Assembly: GCA_903899675.1 (NCBI GenBank)
Contig: CAIUKP010000293.1
Location: forward strand, 1-41,224
Origin: an uncultured Bacteroidota bacterium
GTDB taxonomy: Bacteria > Bacteroidota > Bacteroidia > Chitinophagales > Chitinophagaceae
DNA length: 41,224 nucleotides
Direction: 5' to 3'
A program made the translations under genes and the position numbers. Below are positions 17,851-26,124 of the stretch, in pieces; the first letter of the stretch is position 1, and each line of letters begins with the position of its first letter. Under the pieces are notes generated by a model. The model was not told the DNA's origin and did no database searches. It worked only from the letters and a program-made list of their open reading frames with translations.

Positions 17851-19671
17851 ATGCAACATCCTAAAAGAAATCTTGGAATACTCTTGGTAATACTGGGCCT
17901 GTTATTTCTACAGAAAACCCAGGCACAATCTGTAAATGACCCGCGGCTTGCCGGAATAGAAACAACGATTAATAAAATACTCGCCGATCATCATGCGGCT
18001 GGCGTTGCGATAGCGGTGGTTGAAAAAAATAAGGTTGTGTATGCAAGGGGTTTTGGATATCGAGATATCGAAAAGAAGTTACCTGTAACTCCCACGACTC
18101 AATTTGCAATCGGATCGTGTACAAAAGCATTTACAGCGGCTTTGTTGGGTATTTTACAAAAAGAATATTCGCTCGATTTTGACAAGCCGGTAACCACTTA
18201 TTTGCCGCAACAAAAATTTTACAGCAACGAGCTAACGAATCAAATTACACTCAGGGATATGATGAGCCATCGAACCGGGTTGCCTCGGCACGATTTGAGC
18301 TGGTATATCGATCCAGACACACGAGAAGCGCTCACGAAAAGAGTTCAGTATATGGAGCCATCTGCTCCCCTACGGCAAAGATTTCAGTACAATAATTTTA
18401 TGTTTCTTCTTCAGGGGGTTGTAGCAGAAAAGGTGACGGGTAAAAAATGGGAAACCAATATCTCCAGCCGCATTTTTAATAAAATTGGCATGCGACAATC
18501 TAATTTTAGTGTTAAAGATCTTGCCAATTATGCAGAGCCTGCAGTGGGGTATGATGTAAAGCACGATTCAGTTATACATCGGATGAAGTACTACGACATT
18601 GATGGAATGGGCCCCGCTGGAAGTATCAATAGTACGGTGCAGGATATGGCACAATGGCTGCGGGTATGGATCAACGGAGGAAAGTATAACGATTCGGTAG
18701 TGGTGCCGGCTAATTATTTTGCAGAAGCCATCAGCTCACAAATGATTGTGGCGCCCGGAACGCCGACTCCAGAAAAGCCGGACATTCAATTCAGCAATTA
18801 TGGATTCGGCTGGTTTTTGGTTTCTTACAAGGGCCATTATCGGGTAGAGCATGGCGGCAATATTGATGGATTTAGTGCCAGCACAAGTTTTTACCCTTCC
18901 GATAGTATTGGTATTGTTGTGCTATGCAACCAAAATGGCTCGGCTGTTCCTTCGGCTGTTCGAAATCTTATCACCGATAAGTTGCTCAAGCTCCCTGCGT
19001 TCGACTGGAATGCCGATTTTTTGGCTGCAAAAAAGAAGGCAAAGGATCAGGCACTGCAGGCAGAAAAATCATTTACCAGCGGGCGGGTAAGCAATACTCA
19101 GCCCTCTCATCCGCTTGCATCTTATGTAGGTAAATATTCGAACGATGCCTATGGGTCATTTGAAGTTATTCAAAAGGGCGACTCGTTGTTTGCCAAGCTG
19201 AAGCATCAGCAATGGTGGTTGCAACAATTTCACTATGATATTTTTCTGCCTTTTGATACGGAGGAGGGCATTGATACAACCGACAAGTCTCCGATTCGAT
19301 TTCAGTTTACTACAGGCCTAAAAGGAGATATTGAAACCGCTTCTCTTTTTGGCTTTGAGCCGGCGCTTCCAGCCCCAATTATTTTTTCTAGGGCCAACAA
19401 TGCCATTTCGGTTACAGAGGCGTCGCTTAAAAAATATGTTGGCGAATTTTTATTGTCGGGCCTTACCATCAAAACCTATATCAAGGGAAGTTCATTATAT
19501 GTATTTGTTCCCGGTCAGCCCGAGTACGAGCTTATGCCAGTAAGCAATCATCGGTTCGACTTTAAAGCAGTAAAGGGTTTTAGCGTGTTGTTTGATATGG
19601 ATGAGAAGGATCAGCCGGCGGGGCTAACCTTTATACAGCCAAATGGAAATTACCGAGCAGCCAAAAAATAA
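17851..19671 (+). CDS. Serine hydrolase (beta-lactamase-like) with C-terminal DUF3471
   Basis: Complete secreted member of the class C beta-lactamase/PBP fold family. The signal peptide is 'MQHPKRNLGILLVILGLLFLQKTQAQ'. Catalytic boxes: SxxK 'SCTK' at 89-92, YxN 'YNN' at 180-182 and 'HGGN' at 334-337 in the KTG position. Residues ~385-606 hold a linker and a beta-rich DUF3471-type domain ('LASYVGKYSNDAYGSFEVI'). These proteins are usually esterases, D-aminopeptidases or peptidases rather than resistance enzymes. It follows the M14 gene by 64 bp. Its last Lys codons and stop overlap the T-tract of a terminator serving the opposite-strand gene. Confidence 0.93.
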   Translation: MQHPKRNLGILLVILGLLFLQKTQAQSVNDPRLAGIETTINKILADHHAAGVAIAVVEKNKVVYARGFGYRDIEKKLPVTPTTQFAIGSCTKAFTAALLGILQKEYSLDFDKPVTTYLPQQKFYSNELTNQITLRDMMSHRTGLPRHDLSWYIDPDTREALTKRVQYMEPSAPLRQRFQYNNFMFLLQGVVAEKVTGKKWETNISSRIFNKIGMRQSNFSVKDLANYAEPAVGYDVKHDSVIHRMKYYDIDGMGPAGSINSTVQDMAQWLRVWINGGKYNDSVVVPANYFAEAISSQMIVAPGTPTPEKPDIQFSNYGFGWFLVSYKGHYRVEHGGNIDGFSASTSFYPSDSIGIVVLCNQNGSAVPSAVRNLITDKLLKLPAFDWNADFLAAKKKAKDQALQAEKSFTSGRVSNTQPSHPLASYVGKYSNDAYGSFEVIQKGDSLFAKLKHQQWWLQQFHYDIFLPFDTEEGIDTTDKSPIRFQFTTGLKGDIETASLFGFEPALPAPIIFSRANNAISVTEASLKKYVGEFLLSGLTIKTYIKGSSLYVFVPGQPEYELMPVSNHRFDFKAVKGFSVLFDMDEKDQPAGLTFIQPNGNYRAAKK

Positions 19672-19696
19672 GCGCCTCCGGTTGGGGGAGGCGCTT
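19661..19696 (-). terminator. Terminator for the BNR-protein gene, overlapping the serine hydrolase 3' end
   Basis: A perfect 10-bp stem AAGCGCCTCC / GGAGGCGCTT (19670-19679 and 19687-19696) has a 7-nt loop. Read on the minus strand the hairpin is followed by ATTTTTTGG, a good T-tract; on the plus strand no T-tract follows. It therefore mainly terminates the minus-strand gene, and its T-tract is the complement of the Lys-Lys-stop codons of the plus-strand gene. Confidence 0.85.
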
Positions 19697-19719
19697 GAAT
19701 AATCGAATTAAAAAGTTGC

Positions 19720-22700
19720 TTATTGGATGTTTGCAATTTTCTGTTTCAGGGCATCCCACTTTGTTTGTAGCTTGTTTAGAGCATCCAGCGATTGTTTGAG
19801 TGCATCCTGTGATTGACTAGTGGGGCTGCGGTCGGCTTCTTGCCAAATGCTTCCGATGCTGGCCAGCTGAGACTCAATGGTAGCAAAGCCCGGCTCTTTA
19901 TTGGCGGGTGCCCGCATCCGACGCCCTCCAACTCCTTCTAGTTCTGACGTTTCTTGCATCAAACGAGCAATCAATTCAGGGTCTGTTTTTCCGTTGGGCT
20001 GATATTCTTTCAATTGTTTTTTAGCGATTGCGATTTCCTGCAAGGCCGTTTGTGCAGACTGGCGTGCCTGATACGCAGTAAGTGAAACGCTGTGAAGTTC
20101 TTCTAGTTGCGCCTGACTCAATTTTACACGCGGATCCATTTTTATGGTAAGGGGTTGCGAGTAACTTTGTCCATTCGCTATTAAGGTAATGGTATAATTT
20201 CCCGGAAGCACCCAAGGTGAAGCGGTTTCGGGAGCGGTATTTTGATACACGGCTGCAATCGGGAAAGCGGGCGATGTTTCTAACGGCGCATAGCGAAGGT
20301 TCCAAACGAATGTATGAGCGCCTTTTTCTGTTGACAAAGATTGTTGCGGACGTATCCAATAGGTTGGGATGTTTAGGTCGGCGGGAAGTTTATACTCTTT
20401 ATCGTTGCTGCTGATGCGGCGAACAATTTTTCCAGAGGCGTCTGCAATTTCCAGCAGCACTTCCTCTTTAGCAGATTGCTGCAGATAATAATGAATGGCA
20501 ACACCGTCGGGTGGATTTTCTCCTGCGGGCTCCTCTTGAGGAACGGGCGTATCGGTATACATATTCCAGCGAACCCGATAGGCTTTTGCGGGCTTATAGA
20601 GAATAGCAGGCGCAACGGCAACAGACTCGCTTAATTGCCGCAATGGATTTACATCATCTAAAATCCAGAATCCTCTTCCATGGGTTCCAACAACCAGGTC
20701 GTCGTCTTTAATTACCAGATCCCGAATAGAAGTAGCAGGCATATCAAGCCTAAGCGACTGCCAATGCTCGCCATCATCGAAAGACACATATACGGCATTT
20801 TCAGAGCCGGCATATAGCAATCCTTTTTTAGCAGGATCTTCCCGAACAGCGTTGATGGGTTCGTTGTCGGGAATGCCCTGTGTTATTAACTTCCAGGTTT
20901 TACCACCATCGGCAGTTTTATAAATGTAGGGTCGCATATCGCTGCAACGGATTCTATTAACAGCTGCATAAGCGCCTTGTGCGTTAAAGTGACTGGCTTC
21001 CATCAGCGACACTTTGCTCCAAGACGTGATAGCAGATGGTGTTACATTTTTCCAGGTTTTTCCTCCGTCGTTGGTAAGTTGTATATACCCATCATCGGTA
21101 CCCGCCCAAAGGGTGTTTATGTTTTTAAAGGAAGGAGCAATGGTATAAATAACGCCTCGGCGTGGCATTTTTTTCATCTCTTCTGTTGTGTATATTCCTA
21201 CGCTTGCAGGGATATCCCAGGATTCACGGGTGAGGTCTGGACTAATTACTTCCCAGCTATTTCCTTCGTTAGTTGTTTTGAAAAGTACGTTACCTGCGAA
21301 ATAAAGCGTTTTGGGGTCGATGGGAGAGAATAACACGGGGGCTGTTCTGAGAAAGCGATACTTGCCCGAGCGAACAGCTTCGGGAGCGATATTTTGTACT
21401 TGACCGGTGCGCTTATCGAAGCGGGTAATTTTTCCGCCATAAATTATATTTGGATTCAGGGGGTCGGGGGCAACATATCCATATTCTTCCACACCTACCG
21501 GATGAAATTCACGGGAAGTGATTTGTCCGTCGTTTCCGCGCGAAGCTACTGAGGCGGATCCGCTTTCCTGCTGGCCTCCGTAAACATTGTAAGGAAAGTC
21601 GTTGTCGGTGTTTACGTGATAAAACTGCGCCGTGGGCTGATTGTACCAAGAAGAAAATGTTTCTCCGCCATTAACAGTAATGATGGCTCCCTGATCTACA
21701 GCAAGCAACATGATTTTTGGATTGGTAGGATGAATCCAGATGCGATGGTAATCATCCCCTCCGGGTGCGCCGCGGAAAGCGGACCAATTTTTACCGCCGT
21801 CGGCAGTTTTCCAGGTAACCACATTTGCTGTGTAAGCAATATCTGCATTGGTAGGGTCTGCTTTGATTTCGGCAAAGTCGCTACCTCTGCTCCATAGCCG
21901 CGGGTCTTTGTTGATATTTATCCAGCTTTCTCCTGCATCATCACTGCGATAGATGCCCCCATAGTCGCCGGCATCTACGGTTGCGTATAGCCGATTGCTA
22001 TTTGTGGGAGCAATACAAAACCCGATTCTCCCTAGGTCTTGTGCGGGGGTGGGCAATCCTTTTGTAAGCTTTTTCCAGGTAATGCCCCCGTCGGTAGATT
22101 TAAACAGTCCGCTTTCCGGACCATTCCATGCGCCATTTTCCCAGGGACCCTGACGGCCAGCCCAGAGATCCGCGTATAATATATTCGCATTATTCGGGTC
22201 GAAGCTTACCTGCACGGCTCCTGTATTTTCGTCTTTATATAACACTCGCTCCCAGGTTGTGCCTCCATCCATCGAACGATATACGCCTCTCTCAGTATTG
22301 GGTCCATACGGATGACCGAGTACTGCTACAAAAATTCTGTTTTCGTTATTGGGGTCGATGATGATGTTGCCAATTTGCTGACCATTGCTGAGCCCCATAT
22401 TTTTCCAGGTTTTGCCGGCATCGGTGGATTTATATACGCCATTACCGATCGACAGGTCGGGCCGCTGAATCCCTTCCCCGCAGGCTACCATTACCAGATT
22501 GGGATTGGAGGCGGAAACGGTTACATCGCCCACAGAACCCGTGTTTTCCTTATCGAAAATGGGTTTCCAGGTGCGTCCATAGTCGGTTGTTTTCCAAACC
22601 CCCCCATTGTTTACGCCAATATAAAATACGCCGGGCTGGCTCGGAACGCCAACAGCGCCAACGGTTCTGCCTCCCCGGAAGGGCCCGATCATTCGCCAGT

Positions 22701-22791
22701 GCAGGCTATTAAATAATTGTGGAGAGTAGCTTTGTGCCGTTAGCTGAACACAAAAGAATAGGAGGCTCAGAGAGAAAATAATTTTTTTCAT
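19720..22791 (-). CDS. Secreted BNR/Asp-box beta-propeller protein (sortilin/Vps10-like, 'glycosyl hydrolase' family)
   Basis: Large secreted protein with at least ten Asp-box motifs (S/T-x-D-x-G-x-x-W), for example 'TTDYGRTWKP', 'STDAGKTWKN', 'SMDGGTTWER', 'STDGGITWKK', 'SDDAGESWIN', 'TNDGGKTWKN' and 'TADGGKTWKL', spread over roughly residues 50-720 and implying one or two beta-propellers. The C-terminal ~250 residues hold a beta-rich segment ('GNYTITLIANGQSYSQPLTIKMDPR') and a helical, Gln/Lys-rich tail likely to form a coiled coil. Such proteins are often labelled glycosyl hydrolase, but no sialidase active site is evident, so I do not assert enzyme activity. The start is moved from the track's 22908 to ATG 22791, giving the signal peptide 'MKKIIFSLSLLFFCVQLTAQ' and 1023 aa. 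It lies 38 bp after the KdnB-like gene. Confidence 0.88.
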   Translation of the reverse strand: MKKIIFSLSLLFFCVQLTAQSYSPQLFNSLHWRMIGPFRGGRTVGAVGVPSQPGVFYIGVNNGGVWKTTDYGRTWKPIFDKENTGSVGDVTVSASNPNLVMVACGEGIQRPDLSIGNGVYKSTDAGKTWKNMGLSNGQQIGNIIIDPNNENRIFVAVLGHPYGPNTERGVYRSMDGGTTWERVLYKDENTGAVQVSFDPNNANILYADLWAGRQGPWENGAWNGPESGLFKSTDGGITWKKLTKGLPTPAQDLGRIGFCIAPTNSNRLYATVDAGDYGGIYRSDDAGESWININKDPRLWSRGSDFAEIKADPTNADIAYTANVVTWKTADGGKNWSAFRGAPGGDDYHRIWIHPTNPKIMLLAVDQGAIITVNGGETFSSWYNQPTAQFYHVNTDNDFPYNVYGGQQESGSASVASRGNDGQITSREFHPVGVEEYGYVAPDPLNPNIIYGGKITRFDKRTGQVQNIAPEAVRSGKYRFLRTAPVLFSPIDPKTLYFAGNVLFKTTNEGNSWEVISPDLTRESWDIPASVGIYTTEEMKKMPRRGVIYTIAPSFKNINTLWAGTDDGYIQLTNDGGKTWKNVTPSAITSWSKVSLMEASHFNAQGAYAAVNRIRCSDMRPYIYKTADGGKTWKLITQGIPDNEPINAVREDPAKKGLLYAGSENAVYVSFDDGEHWQSLRLDMPATSIRDLVIKDDDLVVGTHGRGFWILDDVNPLRQLSESVAVAPAILYKPAKAYRVRWNMYTDTPVPQEEPAGENPPDGVAIHYYLQQSAKEEVLLEIADASGKIVRRISSNDKEYKLPADLNIPTYWIRPQQSLSTEKGAHTFVWNLRYAPLETSPAFPIAAVYQNTAPETASPWVLPGNYTITLIANGQSYSQPLTIKMDPRVKLSQAQLEELHSVSLTAYQARQSAQTALQEIAIAKKQLKEYQPNGKTDPELIARLMQETSELEGVGGRRMRAPANKEPGFATIESQLASIGSIWQEADRSPTSQSQDALKQSLDALNKLQTKWDALKQKIANIQ

Positions 22792-22829
22792 CGGAGAAAG
22801 GTTATGGTCAATAAATATACAAGTTGCTT

Positions 22830-23909
22830 CTATAATTTTTCGTACAGGGTACGAAGCTTTTCGCGCGTCATGATTTCTTGCCAGTTGGGCCCGAGAGCAT
22901 TTTCCCAAAGGGGCTTCATGCCAAGCGAAACATCCATCATTTTTGTAAAATCATCCTCACTTAATCCGGCACAGATTCCTGTGGGAATTGAAATGCCGTT
23001 TTTTTCAACCATGAATTTGAATTCTTTCACGCCGGCAGGATAATATTCTTCCAGGTGATTCATTACAATGCAATTGCAAATACCATGTTTGGTGCCGAGT
23101 AAATAACTGAGTCCATAACTTACGGCATGCGCTACACCCACTTGCGAGTAAGCAATGCTCATACCGCCGGCATAAGATGCCATCATGAGTTGATCGTCGG
23201 AGGTGGTTGTCCATTCATTACTTTCCACAAAAACTTTTCTGCAAAGGTCTAGGGCTTTTTCTCCGTAGCTCTTGCTAAACTCGTTCAGGAAAGTGCCTTC
23301 AAGACTTTCAATGCAATGTATATAGCAGTCCATGCCGGTATAAAACCGCTGGTTGGCCGGAGCGTTTTGGGTAAGCTCGGGATCTAGCACAATTTGGTCG
23401 AAGGGGGTGAAGTCGCTGTTCATGCCCAGCTTGCGGGTAGGGCCTGTTAAAACGGTGGTGCGGCTTACTTCTGCGCCGGTACCACTAAGGGTGGGGATGC
23501 CTACTTTATAAACACCGGGTTGTTTTACCAGATCCCATCCCTGATAATCGGCGGAGCTGCCGGGGTTGTTCATCATGAGCGATACGGCTTTGGCGAGATC
23601 GAGGGTAGAGCCTCCGCCTATTCCGATAATGCCGCTGATGGTGCCATATTTTTCTTTCAGCTGAAGGGCCAATGAATCAACCTGGGTGGTTTTGGGTTCG
23701 TAGGTAACATCTGCAAAAATCAGCTCGTCGCGATCTCTTAGGGGAATTCGATTGCAGAGGGCGTGGTCTTTGAAAAAATGGTCCACCAGAAAAATCATGG
23801 GCGCCGAATTTTTTCGGTTGGGAGCCAGAATCGCATCCAACTGATGCAGGCTTCCGCGGCCATAAATCACATAGCCCACCATTTTAAAATTTCTAAAAGC
23901 TGTTGCCAT
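22830..23909 (-). CDS. kdnB: Iron-containing alcohol dehydrogenase, KdnB-like (3-deoxy-manno-octulosonate 8-oxidase)
   Basis: Member of the group III metal-dependent alcohol dehydrogenases. The NAD-binding region is 'GIIGIGGGSTLDLAKAV'. Metal ligands are visible as D and H in 'GMDCYIHCIES', H in 'GVAHAVSYGL' and H in 'GTKHGICN', with the 4- and 14-residue spacings of the family. Stretches such as 'YGRGSLHQLDAILAP', 'NPGSSADYQGWDL' and 'GIPTLSGTGAEVSRTTVLTGP' resemble what I recall of KdnB from Shewanella, which oxidises C8 of Kdo before transamination to 8-amino-Kdo. kdsB lies two genes upstream in the same direction, which supports an LPS-sugar role. The partner aminotransferase KdnA is not in the window. 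Length 359 aa; ATG clear. Alternative: a dehydrogenase of another sugar or alcohol. Confidence 0.75.
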   Translation of the reverse strand: MATAFRNFKMVGYVIYGRGSLHQLDAILAPNRKNSAPMIFLVDHFFKDHALCNRIPLRDRDELIFADVTYEPKTTQVDSLALQLKEKYGTISGIIGIGGGSTLDLAKAVSLMMNNPGSSADYQGWDLVKQPGVYKVGIPTLSGTGAEVSRTTVLTGPTRKLGMNSDFTPFDQIVLDPELTQNAPANQRFYTGMDCYIHCIESLEGTFLNEFSKSYGEKALDLCRKVFVESNEWTTTSDDQLMMASYAGGMSIAYSQVGVAHAVSYGLSYLLGTKHGICNCIVMNHLEEYYPAGVKEFKFMVEKNGISIPTGICAGLSEDDFTKMMDVSLGMKPLWENALGPNWQEIMTREKLRTLYEKL

Positions 23910-23981
23910 ATAAAGATGTTGATTTAGTAAATGTCAAAGATACAGGAAACCCCATGCCTGCATTAGCAGGAGGCGCGAAGG

Positions 23982-25331
23982 TTATTGCATCAATTTCTTT
24001 TCTAGTTCTTCCAGCGAAATGCCCTTGGTTTCGGGAACGCGGGTAAGCACCCAAATAAGCTGTAATACCATCATCCCCCCAAAAAAAGCGAATATTGGCC
24101 AAGGGTTTTCTTTAAAAATACCCGTATCCTTATCTAGAAAAAAAGGAGTAATCAGCGTAATAATAGCTGCAAATACCCAGTGGATGCTGGCCCCGAAGGA
24201 TTGTCCGGCGCTGCGAATTTTATTGGGAAATATTTCGGAAATAAACACCCAGATTACGGCGCCCTGTCCAATCGCATGCGAAGCAATGAACAGCAACAAG
24301 AACGTCATCAAAAATAATGGGCCGGTATGCGCATAAAATGCGTAGGAAACGAGTGATAAGCTGATGATGTATCCAATAGAACCAATGATCAGCAGGGTTT
24401 TGCGGCCGAGGCGATCGATTAAGTAGAGGCCGACAAAAGTAAAAATAAGATTCGTGCTGCCTATAGCGATAGAGTTGAATAAGGATTCTTTAGCGGCGAG
24501 TCCGGCCTTCTCTAAAATTTCGGGGGCATAGTAAAGAATGAAGTTGATGCCCGAGAGTTGATTAAAAAAAGCAATCATAAAAGCCAACCATATAATCTTG
24601 CTGTGTTGTGGTTTAAAGAGCGAGTCAGAATGGGATGTTTGCAATTCCTGTTGGTTGTTTTCTAGTATGGAGGTTATTTCAGCATCTACATCGGTTACGC
24701 CTATTTGCAGAAGGATTTTTCTTGCTTTTTCGGGATTACTACCTTTGGTGAGCAACCAGCGAGGGCTTTCGGCAACGCCAACAACTAGGATTGTATATAT
24801 AAGTGAGGGCACGGCAAGCACGCCCAACATCCAGCGCCAATCGTTCTCGCCCCCAAAGCCGGCTAATAGATAGTTGCTAACGAAGGCAACCAGAATTCCG
24901 AATACGATATTGAATTGATAGAGAGCAACTAGTTTTCCGCGGGTTGCGGGGGTTGATATTTCAGAGATATAAATGGGTGCCACCACCGAAGAAACGCCAA
25001 TTCCTATGCCTCCGATAAAGCGGAAGAATGAAAAAACGAAAGGGTTCCCGGCCAATGCGGTACCAAAAGCGGAGAGGGCAAAGAGGATACCCACCCATAG
25101 GAGTACTTTTTTGCGTCCAAATCGCTGTGTGGGGATGCCTCCGAAAAGGGCTCCTACCACGGTACCCCAAAGCGCCATCGACATAATAAAGAAGCCGTGA
25201 AAGATGGGAGAAGTGTGCCAAAGGTCTTTAATGGGCTGGTTGGCTCCGGAGATAACAACCGTATCAAATCCAAAAATAAATCCGGCCAGCGAAACCACGA
25301 TTGACCATTTTACAAGCATACTTTTTTGCAT
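23982..25331 (-). CDS. MFS sugar transporter (sugar porter family)
   Basis: Inner-membrane proton-coupled sugar transporter of the XylE/GLUT type. Twelve hydrophobic segments are evident over 449 aa. Sugar-porter signatures are present: 'GFIFGFDTVVISGA' in helix 1, 'RFGRKKVLL' after helix 2, 'GIGIGVSSVVAPIYISEISTPATRGKLVALYQ' in helix 4, 'ESPRWLL' at the start of the central loop, 'QLSGINFILYYAPEI' in helix 7, 'DRLGRKTLL' and C-terminal 'VPETKGISLEELE'. The QLSGIN motif indicates hexose or pentose binding; the exact sugar cannot be told. It sits 72 bp upstream of the kdnB-like gene and 50 bp downstream of kdsB, so it is probably in the same transcript. Confidence 0.93.
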   Translation of the reverse strand: MQKSMLVKWSIVVSLAGFIFGFDTVVISGANQPIKDLWHTSPIFHGFFIMSMALWGTVVGALFGGIPTQRFGRKKVLLWVGILFALSAFGTALAGNPFVFSFFRFIGGIGIGVSSVVAPIYISEISTPATRGKLVALYQFNIVFGILVAFVSNYLLAGFGGENDWRWMLGVLAVPSLIYTILVVGVAESPRWLLTKGSNPEKARKILLQIGVTDVDAEITSILENNQQELQTSHSDSLFKPQHSKIIWLAFMIAFFNQLSGINFILYYAPEILEKAGLAAKESLFNSIAIGSTNLIFTFVGLYLIDRLGRKTLLIIGSIGYIISLSLVSYAFYAHTGPLFLMTFLLLFIASHAIGQGAVIWVFISEIFPNKIRSAGQSFGASIHWVFAAIITLITPFFLDKDTGIFKENPWPIFAFFGGMMVLQLIWVLTRVPETKGISLEELEKKLMQ

Positions 25332-25381
25332 ACCAACTATTTTATGCAGAAAGGTAATAAAAATGGCAGAAAGCTGGTGTG

Positions 25382-26110
25382 TTATTGAAGTAATTGTTCT
25401 GCCTTACGCAGATCTTCGGGGGTATCTATTTCCACGCCCATATATTGGGTAAGAATCATTTTTATAGGAACGCCGTTTTCTAAATAGCGAAGGCATTCAA
25501 CTTTTTCGGCAGCTTCGAGTGGGCTCATAGGCCAGCGGGTAAAGTTCAACAGCGCTTCTTTTCGGAAAGCGTATACGCCAATATGTTCGTAGTAACAGGT
25601 TTCGGGAAGTACGGCGCGTGGATAGGGAATTACGCTTCTGGAAAAAAACAGGGAGAAGCTATTTTTATCAACCGCCACTTTTACAAAATTGGGATCATTG
25701 ATTTGTTCGGTGTTGGTCATTAGTTGCATAAGAGAGGCAACCTGCACGTTCGCTCCTTCTGCTCCTTCAAAAGCGGCCAGCAATTGTTTTAGGGCTAGTT
25801 GATTTACAAAGGGCTCGTCTCCCTGAACATTTACCACAATGTTTGCGGGCATATTTTCTACTGCTTCTGCAATTCGGTCGCTTCCGCTTTCGTGTGTGTG
25901 TTGGCTCATAATGGCTTTTCCGCCGTGAGCAGTGATTTCTTGGAAAATAATATCGCTGTCTGTAACAACAAACACATCATCAAAAAGTCCGGTTGAAATC
26001 GTATTGTCGTAAGTATGTCGGATTACGGTTTTGTTGCCGAGGGGTTGCATCAGTTTAGCCGGAAATCGCGTGGCGGCGTAACGGGCGGGTATCATGGCAA
26101 TTCTTATCAT
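25382..26110 (-). CDS. kdsB: 3-deoxy-manno-octulosonate cytidylyltransferase
   Basis: Activates Kdo (or 8-amino-Kdo) with CTP to CMP-Kdo, the donor for the inner core of lipopolysaccharide; cytoplasmic. The N-terminus 'IAMIPARYAATRFPAKLMQPLGNKTVIRHTYDN' is the nucleotide-binding loop, and 'VVTDSDIIFQEITAHGGKAIMSQHTHESGSDRIAEA' and 'VVNVQGDEPFVN' are KdsB signatures. The C-terminal 'GVEIDTPEDLRKAEQLL' is typical. At 242 aa it is complete. It lies 14 bp after the fatty acid hydroxylase gene and is followed by the MFS transporter and the KdnB-like enzyme. Confidence 0.97.
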   Translation of the reverse strand: MIRIAMIPARYAATRFPAKLMQPLGNKTVIRHTYDNTISTGLFDDVFVVTDSDIIFQEITAHGGKAIMSQHTHESGSDRIAEAVENMPANIVVNVQGDEPFVNQLALKQLLAAFEGAEGANVQVASLMQLMTNTEQINDPNFVKVAVDKNSFSLFFSRSVIPYPRAVLPETCYYEHIGVYAFRKEALLNFTRWPMSPLEAAEKVECLRYLENGVPIKMILTQYMGVEIDTPEDLRKAEQLLQ

Positions 26111-26124
26111 GCGAAGAAATTGGC

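Noticed and set aside
17851-19671. Beta-lactamase resistance gene
   Set aside because: The DUF3471 tail, HGGN box and overall layout fit serine esterase/peptidase relatives; there is no ampR-like regulator and nothing points to beta-lactam hydrolysis.
22792-22908. Upstream near-cognate start of the BNR protein (ORF-track start)
   Set aside because: It would overlap the KdnB-like gene and bury a clear signal peptide 39 residues in.
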